This document shows, piece by piece, positions 6,316-11,713 of a stretch of 11,713 nucleotides of DNA. The translations under genes and the position numbers were made by a program. Positions within the stretch are counted from its first letter, which is position 1, and each line of letters opens with the position of its first letter. The notes under the pieces were generated by a model, which was not told the DNA's origin, ran no database searches, and was given only the letters and a program-made list of their open reading frames with translations. Source of the DNA: an uncultured Clostridia bacterium (lineage in GTDB: Bacteria > Bacillota > Clostridia > Oscillospirales > CAG-272); contig CAMETB010000035.1 in NCBI GenBank assembly GCA_945936265.1, forward strand, positions 1 through 11,713. The letters run 5' to 3'.

Positions 6316-8058
6316 TCACTTTTCAAGTGAGTTATAAAAGTCACGAAGAACGTAGAATGCCAGTTTTTTGTGCTTTCTGTCGGGGGAAACAAGCCCCTTG
6401 CGGTTGTAAAATTTCTGAATTGCCGAAGTTCTGCGCGGGCAGCGGAAATCAAACAGTATCCAGGGAGTCATACCTTTTATGTAGGGTATTTTCTTTATCG
6501 TTTCGACCTGTCTTTCGTAAACGTGCGCCTGACAGTCCTCGGTTCCCTTGTCGTCAATCGTTCCTCTGAGACCCGGATAAGCGTCGGCTCCGAGTTCGGT
6601 TATTATAACCGGCTTTTCGGGCTTGCTGTTTTCAAATAGTGCGGGAAGAAGATTGAAATCGGGAGAATACCAGCCGATATATTCGTTTATTCCTATGATA
6701 TCGAGATATTTTTCGAGCCTGTCCTCGATCTTATTTTTTGCAAAGTTGGTAAGGCAAGCGGCGGAAACGGGGCGCGTTACGTCCATTTTATGAGCGCAAT
6801 TTGCAAGGCCCGACATAAATTTGAGCCTTTCGTCCGTGTCGGGATTTTCGTTGCCGACCGACCATACGATAACGCTTGCGCGGTTGTAGTCGCGCTTTAT
6901 AAGTTCTTTTAACTGATTTTCGCCGTCTTTGTAAGTATCTTCCGAATTAAAATCTATGTCCCAGTAAACAGGTACTTCCTCCCAGAGAAGAAGTCCGAGT
7001 ACAACGGCAAGTTCTGCCATTCACTCACTGTGCGGATAGTGGGCAAGGCGCATGTAATTGCAACCGAGTTCTTTTGCTATACGGATATTTTCGATGCGCT
7101 CCTCGTCGGTAAGCCCTTTTCCGCTCTTAACGCTGTCCTCGTGGCAACTTATTCCCCTTAAAAATACGCTCTTGCCGTTTAGCATAATATCCGTGCCGTT
7201 TACACGTATTTCACGGAAACCTACTCTGTCCTTTACCTCGTCCGAGAGGCAAGTGAGTCTGACGTCGTACAGTTTCGGGTTTTCGGGCGACCAGAGTTCC
7301 GGTTCCGCATCGAAAACAAGTTCTCCGAAGCCGTCCTTTACGGCTATTTTTTCTTTTATTCCGAGTTCGTCTATGCTTAACTCTGCCACTGCGTCAACCG
7401 CTTTTGAAAGTTCGACGCTTACGAGTATTTTGCCGAAGTTACTGTTCGGTTGAAGCGCTATTTTGAAATCTTTTACATAAATTTCGGGAACGCGGATAAG
7501 TTCTATATCCCGGTAAACCCCTCCGTAGTTGAACCAGTCGGTGTTGGACATGGGGAGCTGGCTGTCTCTCCTTGTGCTGTCCGCCTGAATTATTATCCTG
7601 TTTTCCTCTTTGAGAAAATCGGTTATATCGAAGCAGAAGGGTGTAGAGCCGCCTTTGTGCATACCGACGTATTTTTTGTTGACAAACACGTGGCAAAGAT
7701 AGTTTACAGCGCCTATTTTGAGTATCATCCGTTCGCCTTCGTTCTTCTTTTCGTAAATGAACTTTCTTGTGAAAGTCATCGGTCCTTCGTAGAGAAGATA
7801 TTTTTCATCGAATGTGTTGAAACAGCAGGGGAGCGGCATAACGTCCCACTCGTCAAAGGAAAAATCATAGGGCACTCTTTTGCCCTCGTTGTCGTAATAT
7901 CTCTCATTGTACCAACCGTCCCTCAGGCAACAGTCATACTGATCGACGGTATAATGCCATTCTCCGTTCAGAGATTCCTTTTTTCTGAATCTGTCATAGA
8001 TGAGCGTGTCTGCGGTGGCAAAGTTTTTTTCGTATTCCTGTAAATAATTTCTTCTCAT
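6316..8058 (-). pseudogene. Beta-glucuronidase-type GH2 hydrolase interrupted by one in-frame TGA
   Basis: Read through one stop, the frame gives 580 codons, close to full-length UidA/GusA-type enzymes (about 600 residues in E. coli). Order: jelly-roll sugar-binding domain (about 1-190), immunoglobulin-like domain (about 190-285), then the TIM barrel. GNE ends in the acid/base Glu404, TELG carries the nucleophile Glu488, and NRK at 552-554 matches the Asn-x-Lys motif that marks glucuronate-specific members. NEYIGWY and WILFDFR also fit. E. coli-style loop 1 is absent. No signal peptide is seen, so it is likely cytosolic. Codon 346 (7021-7023) is TGA, directly followed by ATG, which splits the enzyme into 345 and 234 residues; all catalytic residues lie in the second part. 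The start at 8058 has GGGGGAG (8067-8073). Neither half alone should be active. It may be a true pseudogene, a two-chain product made by reinitiation, or a base error. Confidence 0.85.
7018..7023 (-). other. TGA-ATG junction that splits the GH2 frame
   Basis: On the minus strand the stop TGA (7023-7021) is immediately followed by ATG (7020-7018) in the same frame, between HYPHSE and MAELA. Homology runs continuously across it: HYP-(6-8 residues)-LA-x-x-LG-LLLWEE is the normal GH2 order. So only one codon is lost and there is no frameshift. No clear Shine-Dalgarno sequence precedes the ATG; only stop-start reinitiation could translate the second part. Confidence 0.9.
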
Positions 8059-8130
8059 TTTTTGATCTCCCCCGAATTATCCGGAAGTTCCTTTCAAAAA
8101 TTAAAAATAAATACGGCGTACCGCAATGGT

Positions 8131-8159
8131 ATTCTATCACACAAACTTCACATATGCAA
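8131..8159 (-). promoter_or_regulatory. Promoter of the GH2 hydrolase
   Basis: On the minus strand, TTGCAT (8159-8154) and TAGAAT (8136-8131) are 17 nt apart, and TGA directly before the -10 gives an extended -10. The start point would be near 8125, about 65 nt before the ATG. TTCAC (8147-8151) and GTGAA (8160-8164) form an inverted repeat over the -35, a possible repressor operator. An inducible sugar enzyme would be expected to have one. Confidence 0.65.
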
Positions 8160-8196
8160 GTGAAAAATGGAAAAATTTTTTTGGCATGACACTTAC

Positions 8197-8241
8197 AAAA
8201 CAAGGGAACCAGGCATTTTTCGATTTATGGGTTCCTGTTTT
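8197..8241. terminator. Terminator-like hairpin in the intergenic region
   Basis: AAAACA (8197-8202) pairs with TGTTTT (8236-8241) and, after a two-base AG bulge, GGAACC (8205-8210) pairs with GGTTCC (8230-8235). That is twelve pairs around an A/T-rich loop. The A-stem/T-stem design resembles a bidirectional intrinsic terminator, but no gene on either strand ends here. It lies upstream of both the minus-strand hydrolase promoter and the plus-strand P1 promoter. Confidence 0.45.
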
Positions 8242-8285
8242 CACCTGAAAGCCGTTTGTGAAAATCATATGAATTTGTAATGAAA

Positions 8286-8301
8286 AACCGTCAAAACGGT
8301 T
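8286..8301 (+). promoter_or_regulatory. Inverted repeat abutting the P1 -35 box
   Basis: AACCGT (8286-8291) and ACGGTT (8296-8301) are a perfect inverted repeat with a CAAA spacer. Its right end shares two bases with the -35 TTGCAA of P1. A symmetric site in this position fits a transcription factor operator, but no regulator gene is visible nearby. Confidence 0.35.
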
Positions 8302-8328
8302 GCAATAAATTGTGCAATATGCTATAAT
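8300..8328 (+). promoter_or_regulatory. Sigma-A-type promoter P1 in the intergenic region
   Basis: TTGCAA (8300-8305) and a perfect TATAAT (8323-8328) are separated by 17 nt. Transcription should start near 8335, almost 340 nt before the next gene (8673). This implies a long leader or a separate small RNA. Confidence 0.7.
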
Positions 8329-8334
8329 AAGAAT

Positions 8335-8520
8335 GCAAGGAAGGACAAATCATGATACAAAATTCATAAAATCTGTGGGATAATCATCCAATTATATTTA
8401 GAATTTGGCATGATTTGTGAAAAATAAACAAAAAAGAGAGGTTGATAGCACAATGAGAACAAACTTTTTTGTGCAAGATGACAAAAAAACATAGCAGCCC
8501 AATACAATTTTTTATTTGAG
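8335..8520 (+). ncRNA. Candidate structured leader or small RNA from P1
   Basis: The predicted P1 transcript has no real gene for 338 nt. ACAAATCATG (8345-8354) pairs perfectly with CATGATTTGT (8409-8418). The pairing continues after a 3-nt bulge as CAAAATTC/GAATTTGG with one mismatch, and a GGAT/ATCC stem lies inside. Downstream, GCACAA/TTGTGC (8448-8453/8469-8474) competes with TTTTTTGT/ACAAAAAA (8465-8472/8481-8488). A five-codon ORF (8352-8369, MIQNS) with AAGGAAGG before it has its AUG inside the main stem, and a second 13-codon ORF starts at 8453. It resembles no riboswitch, T-box, 6S or SRP RNA that I recognise. The alternative reading is chance pairing in AT-rich DNA. Confidence 0.35.
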
Positions 8521-8521
8521 G

Positions 8522-8550
8522 TTGCAAAACGAAGTTCCAAGTGATATAAT
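8522..8550 (+). promoter_or_regulatory. Sigma-A-type promoter P2 of the acidic repeat protein gene
   Basis: TTGCAA (8522-8527) and a perfect TATAAT (8545-8550) are 17 nt apart, with TGA before the -10 (extended -10). It shares the octamer GGTTGCAA with P1, 222 bp upstream. Transcription from about 8557 gives a 5' leader of about 116 nt for the gene at 8673. Confidence 0.75.
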
Positions 8551-8566
8551 ATAGTAACAATAAATA

Positions 8567-8619
8567 CGTGTGGTTTTTCAATCTATCTTTTTATTACTCT
8601 CATTTCCAAAAGTCACACG
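8567..8619 (+). promoter_or_regulatory. 5' leader hairpin of the P2 transcript
   Basis: CGTGTGGTTTTT (8567-8578) can pair with AAAAGTCACACG (8608-8619). That is twelve pairs including two G-U, with a 29-nt pyrimidine-rich loop. It starts about 10 nt from the predicted P2 start point, where such stems often protect mRNA from 5' decay. The role is inferred. Confidence 0.4.
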
Positions 8620-8672
8620 CAGTTTGAAACACTCAATCAACAACTTACACGGCAGAGAAAGGTGGAAAAGTT

Positions 8673-11528
8673 ATGAAATATGATGAAATGATGAAGCCGT
8701 ACAGACGTAAACTTGTAGCCGAGGCGATAATAAAAGCCGTTGCCGCAGGCCTTTTCTGCGGATCGGGAGTATCGCTTCTGTTCGCTCTCTTTACGAGATT
8801 TGTCGTAAAGCAGACGCGGAACATCGTGTTCCTGATAATAATGATAGCACTCGGAGCGGCTACCGCGATAGCAATAGGAATAACGGTTTATCACAGGAGA
8901 TTCCGTTCAAACACAAAACGCCTTGCAAAGAGGATGGACTCGCTCGGGCTCGAAGAACGTGTTACCACAATGGTAGAGTTCCGGAACGATAAGTCGTATG
9001 TTGCAAAGGTTCAGAGAGACGACACAATGGATCGTCTTTCGGGGCTTAACATCAAGCAGTTGAAAATAAAGTTCCCGAAGAAGACGGTTATATCCTGCGT
9101 TGCAATGCTCCTTTCGGTTTTGCTTCTTATTGTTGTACCGGTACGAGGCGTTGAGGAACCTATTAACGAAGAAGAGCAGGCAATGATAGAAACTCTTATC
9201 GCCGATTTGCGCCAGATTATAAACGAGGCGGCAGTAAAGGACGATTTCAAAGCAATGCTCAACCGCATAGTTGACGATCTTGAAGAGAATATCAAGCCGA
9301 CAGATACCACGCAAGTCAAGTATCAGAAGATAAAAGATACAAGAAAGTTAATAATGAAACTTCTTGAGGACGAGATGGCAAATATAGAAGACATTGTAGA
9401 AGATCTTGAGAAGGAGCAGGAAGAGCAGGAAAAGACCGATCAGGACGTTCTTGACGAGTTGCGTAAAGAGGACGATCAGCAGGCAAATCAGGAGATGATC
9501 GACGAGCTCAAAAAGAACGAAGAGACCAAGGAACTTGCCGAGGCACTTGAGAGCAAAGATCAGCAAAAGATAAACGAAGCCCTCGACAAAATGAAAGAGG
9601 AAATCAAAGATAAGCAGGATCAGGAAAAGAGCGATTTTCTTGAAAACATAATAAACGCAATCGACGACGCAACGAAAGATCAGAAGGATACCGACCTCAA
9701 AGAAAACCTCGATAAGCTCAAAGAAGATTTGCAGGACATCAAGGAAAAGAACGATAATAATGAAGAAACCGACAGCGACGTTGACCAGGCAATAGAAGAC
9801 GCAAAGAAAAACTTTGAAGAGATGAACAAAGTCGACGATATGATGAAAGATCTTGCCGACGCAATAGAAAGCAAGGATCAGGAAAAGATCGACCAGGCTC
9901 TCGACAAAATGAAAGAGGAAATAAACAATACCGAAGACAATCAGGATAAGGCTGATCTTCTCGACAAAATATCCGACAGACTCGACAGCGCTACCGACGA
10001 CAACAAACCCGAGAGCGAAAAGACGGATCTTGAAAAAGCACTTGACGAACTGAGCCAGAAGTTAGAAGACGCATCAAAAGATGCCCAGGAAAACAAAGAC
10101 ACCGACCAGAAGGTTGATGACGCCATAGAGGATGCTAAAAAGGACTTCGATCAGATGAACAAGACCGAGGATATGATGAGCGACCTTACCGAAGCGCTTA
10201 AATCTCAGGATGAAGAGAAAATAAAAGACGCCCTCGATAAAATGAAAGAGGAACTCAACAACACCGAGAACAACCAGGATAAAGCGGACCTTGCACAGAA
10301 ACTCGCCGACAAACTCGACCAGGCTACCGACGACAATAAATCGGAGAGCGAAAAGAGCGATATGGAAAAGGCTATAGACAACCTGAAAGACAATCTTGAA
10401 GATATAGCAAATGATGCAAGTCAGGATAAAAATACCGACCAGAAGGTTGAAGACGCCATAGAACAGGCTAAGCAGGAAATGACCGACGCCGCAAAGGACA
10501 GTCAGTCCAAGCAGGATACCCTTCAGGATATGACGGATAAAATGGATCAGGCAGAGAAAGACCTTGTCGGAGAGGACCAGAAAAATGTTGACGACATGGT
10601 AGATGACCTTAAGGACATCGTAAATGACGCCGATATAAGCCAGGAGAAAAAGGATAGTCTTAACGAGAAGGTAGACGACCTGAACGACAGGCTCCAGGAA
10701 CAACTCGAAAACGGTGCGTCCAAAGAAGAACTCAGCGCCGAAATAGGCGAGACCAAGGATCAGATACAGCAGGAGATAAAAGACTCCCAGAACCAGCAGA
10801 AACAGGACGCCGAGCAACTCGAACAGAACGATACGACCAAAGAGATAGGAGAGGCTATAAAGAACAACGACAAGGAGGCTCTTGAACAGGCTCTCGAAAA
10901 TCTCAAGGATCAGTATAAGGATCTCGAGGGCGACGAGCTCTTTGAAAAACTCGACCAGATATCCAAGGACCTGCAGGATGCAGCGGATAAGATGCAGAAC
11001 GAGGAGACCAAGAGCACTTTTGAAGATCTTTCAAAAGCATTCGAGGATGCCGCACAGACTGCGTGGGAAAACCAGGATGAACAGGCAAAGCAGGATGCAG
11101 ACTCCGCTGTAGATCAGGCAAAGCAGGAACTCTCTCAGCAGATGGATGAGTTCGATAAGGAACAGAGCACCAAGCAGGAAGCTCTCGACGCTCTTGACAA
11201 GGCTCAGCAGGAAATAACCGGCCAGGAACTCCCGAAGGAACCCGGAGAATCCGGCTCAAGCGAGCAGAAGAAGGAAGATGAGTCTCAGAAGAGTGAAGAA
11301 TCCGGAGATGATGGCGATGAGCAGGATATGGAGTCCGAGGAACACAACGGCGGCGGAACTTTGAAAAACGACGAAAAGGTTTACGATCCCGAGAAGGGTG
11401 ATGTAGATATAAAAGACGCTGCCGGAGGCGAAGATCATTATTATGATGAAGTTGAAGAGGGACAGAACCGTGGTATTTCGGATGATAGACTGATAATCGG
11501 TCAAGACTGGTTCGCAATATTCCAATAA
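8673..11528 (+). CDS. Large acidic membrane-anchored helical repeat protein, function unknown
   Basis: I do not recognise a characterised family with certainty. The 951 residues begin with a basic N-terminus and membrane segments at about 18-43 and 51-73. A basic stretch (74-137, with LAKRMDSLGLEERVTTMVEF) leads to a third membrane segment (138-157). By the positive-inside rule, residues 158-951 lie outside the membrane. This N-terminal layout recalls DUF4175-type proteins found beside MoxR AAA ATPases. The outer part is almost all Asp, Glu, Lys, Gln, Asn, Ala and Leu, helical and very acidic. It contains tandem repeats at 281-386, 387-497 and 498-608 and a diverged copy at about 723-832. A Ser/Gly/Glu-rich linker (855-895) precedes a short end (about 896-951) containing VYDPEKGDVDI and IIGQDWF. 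The ATG at 8673 follows AAAGGTGG (8658-8665). It is probably cotranscribed with the next ORF. Confidence 0.9.
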   Translation: MKYDEMMKPYRRKLVAEAIIKAVAAGLFCGSGVSLLFALFTRFVVKQTRNIVFLIIMIALGAATAIAIGITVYHRRFRSNTKRLAKRMDSLGLEERVTTMVEFRNDKSYVAKVQRDDTMDRLSGLNIKQLKIKFPKKTVISCVAMLLSVLLLIVVPVRGVEEPINEEEQAMIETLIADLRQIINEAAVKDDFKAMLNRIVDDLEENIKPTDTTQVKYQKIKDTRKLIMKLLEDEMANIEDIVEDLEKEQEEQEKTDQDVLDELRKEDDQQANQEMIDELKKNEETKELAEALESKDQQKINEALDKMKEEIKDKQDQEKSDFLENIINAIDDATKDQKDTDLKENLDKLKEDLQDIKEKNDNNEETDSDVDQAIEDAKKNFEEMNKVDDMMKDLADAIESKDQEKIDQALDKMKEEINNTEDNQDKADLLDKISDRLDSATDDNKPESEKTDLEKALDELSQKLEDASKDAQENKDTDQKVDDAIEDAKKDFDQMNKTEDMMSDLTEALKSQDEEKIKDALDKMKEELNNTENNQDKADLAQKLADKLDQATDDNKSESEKSDMEKAIDNLKDNLEDIANDASQDKNTDQKVEDAIEQAKQEMTDAAKDSQSKQDTLQDMTDKMDQAEKDLVGEDQKNVDDMVDDLKDIVNDADISQEKKDSLNEKVDDLNDRLQEQLENGASKEELSAEIGETKDQIQQEIKDSQNQQKQDAEQLEQNDTTKEIGEAIKNNDKEALEQALENLKDQYKDLEGDELFEKLDQISKDLQDAADKMQNEETKSTFEDLSKAFEDAAQTAWENQDEQAKQDADSAVDQAKQELSQQMDEFDKEQSTKQEALDALDKAQQEITGQELPKEPGESGSSEQKKEDESQKSEESGDDGDEQDMESEEHNGGGTLKNDEKVYDPEKGDVDIKDAAGGEDHYYDEVEEGQNRGISDDRLIIGQDWFAIFQ
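9513..10496 (+). repeat. Tandem protein-coding repeats A, B, C (about 106-111 codons each)
   Basis: Unit A is 9513-9830 (106 codons), B is 9831-10163 (111) and C is 10164-10496 (111). Each unit starts with an LAEALESKD-like segment, then ALDKMKEE, then a D/K/Q-rich helix (NNTEDNQDKADL in B), ATDDNK and TDQKVDDAIEDAKK. B and C share about 60% of residues by hand count; A is more distant and shorter. The units are contiguous and in frame, which suggests growth by unequal recombination. Repeat number may vary among strains. Confidence 0.85.
10839..11168 (+). repeat. Diverged fourth repeat unit (D)
   Basis: Residues about 723-832 again follow the order seen in A-C: KEIGEAIKNNDKEALEQALENLKDQ, then a Leu/Asp/Glu helix with LDQISKDLQDAADK, and finally SAVDQAKQEL. 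Only scattered positions are identical. It is separated from unit C by about 114 residues of similar composition without clear repeat register (609-722). It may be an older copy or just convergent low-complexity sequence. Confidence 0.45.
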
Positions 11529-11557
11529 AAAATATAATGTATTTGGAGAAGAAGAAG

Positions 11558-11713
11558 ATGGGATTGTTTGACAAGAAAAACGCAGACAAGAATTCAACTG
11601 AGGCGCAAAGCGCCTCAGTTGAAACTGTTAACAACGAAGGTGCACCCGCATCGGTTACCGTAGAGCCTAAGATTGACAAGCAGGCACACTCTATTCCCGG
11701 CAAGGAAAAGCCG
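11558..11713 (+). CDS. Start of an unidentified downstream ORF (runs off the window)
   Basis: The ATG at 11558 is preceded by GGAGAA (11545-11550) and opens a frame of 52 codons to the window edge: MGLFDKKNADKNSTEAQS and on to IPGKEKP. An in-frame ATG at 11537 lacks a ribosome binding site. It lies 29 nt after the acidic repeat protein with no terminator between, so the two are probably one operon. The visible part is polar, low in complexity and probably a disordered N-terminal extension, with no motif. A MoxR-type AAA ATPase would fit operons with similar upstream proteins, but nothing seen here proves it. It contains a perfect 14-bp inverted repeat (11593-11623). Confidence 0.6.
   Translation, partial: MGLFDKKNADKNSTEAQSASVETVNNEGAPASVTVEPKIDKQAHSIPGKEKP
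11593..11623 (+). repeat. Perfect 14-bp inverted repeat inside the last ORF
   Basis: TTCAACTGAGGCGC (11593-11606) and GCGCCTCAGTTGAA (11610-11623) are exact reverse complements around AAA. The arms are GC-rich next to the loop. It covers codons 12-22 of the ORF and does not break the frame. There is no T-tract after it, so it is not a standard terminator. Confidence 0.9.

Noticed and set aside
7021..7023. UGA read as tryptophan (alternative genetic code) in the GH2 gene
   Set aside because: infB, rpmH, rnpA, yidD and jag all end in TGA at their natural family length, so UGA is a working stop in this genome.
7021..7023. Selenocysteine at the TGA
   Set aside because: GH2 enzymes have no known Sec or conserved Cys at this position and I see no convincing SECIS-like hairpin directly downstream.
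8453..8494. 13-codon ORF (MRTNFFVQDDKKT) as a gene
   Set aside because: The ribosome binding site is too far upstream and the peptide has no recognisable feature; it is mentioned only as part of the candidate leader RNA.
8384..8581. 65-residue hydrophobic ORF on the minus strand
   Set aside because: It runs antisense through promoter P2, has no well-placed ribosome binding site and looks like chance reading of AT-rich DNA.
9513..10496. CRISPR-like periodic repeats
   Set aside because: The repeats are about 320-333 bp long, contiguous, in frame and imperfect, with no short spacers; they are protein repeats.
10074..10817. 247-residue hydrophobic ORF antisense to the repeat protein gene
   Set aside because: It is the mirror of a Asp/Glu/Lys-rich helical coding region, which yields Leu/Phe/Val-rich antisense frames; there is no start signal of its own.

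Overview
The window looks like a chromosomal segment from a Bacillota (Firmicutes) genome, most likely a gut-associated member of the class Clostridia. The evidence is a 44-residue L34, a Gram-positive-type rpmH-rnpA-yidD-yidC-jag cluster, strong AAGGAGG-type ribosome binding sites, TTGNNN-17/18-TATAAT promoters, many intrinsic terminators, heavy use of AUA and AGA codons, and a beta-glucuronidase-type glycoside hydrolase. No taxonomic marker can be searched here, so this is an inference. UGA is an ordinary stop in this genome: it ends infB, rpmH, rnpA, yidD and jag.

Layout. (1) 1-1416 is the 3' part of infB (translation initiation factor IF-2). (2) 1472-4801 is the membrane-insertion and RNA-processing cluster: a strong promoter, rpmH (L34), an intrinsic terminator or attenuator with two further competing hairpins, then rnpA, yidD, yidC and jag/khpB. 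rnpA overlaps yidD, yidD overlaps yidC, and jag starts 3 nt after yidC; a terminator follows jag. (3) 4865-6166 is a stand-alone FAD-dependent oxidoreductase with a C-terminal Rieske [2Fe-2S] domain, closed by a strong terminator. (4) 6316-8058 on the minus strand is a GH2 hydrolase of beta-glucuronidase type with its own promoter and terminator. Its reading frame is interrupted by one in-frame TGA exactly before an ATG, so it is a pseudogene, a split gene or a base-call error. (5) 8059-8672 is 614 bp without a credible gene. It holds the minus-strand promoter, a terminator-like hairpin, two good plus-strand promoters (P1, P2) and several RNA-like inverted repeats, including one with a perfect 10-bp arm pair. 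(6) 8673-11528 encodes a 951-residue, very acidic membrane-anchored protein with three N-terminal membrane segments and a long, predicted extracytoplasmic, charged helical region of about 106-111-residue tandem repeats. (7) 11558 to the end is the start of a downstream cotranscribed ORF that contains a perfect 14-bp inverted repeat within its first 25 codons.

How the genes relate. L34, the RNase P protein, YidD/YidC and Jag form the familiar cluster that couples ribosome production, tRNA maturation and membrane protein insertion. Here its neighbours are unusual: infB lies upstream instead of dnaA, and mnmE does not follow jag. The remaining three loci are separate transcription units. The most unusual parts are the repeat-bearing acidic membrane protein with its structured, twin-promoter leader, the TGA-interrupted hydrolase and the palindrome inside the last ORF. 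I found no CRISPR array, tRNA, rRNA, transposase, phage gene or recognisable defence system.
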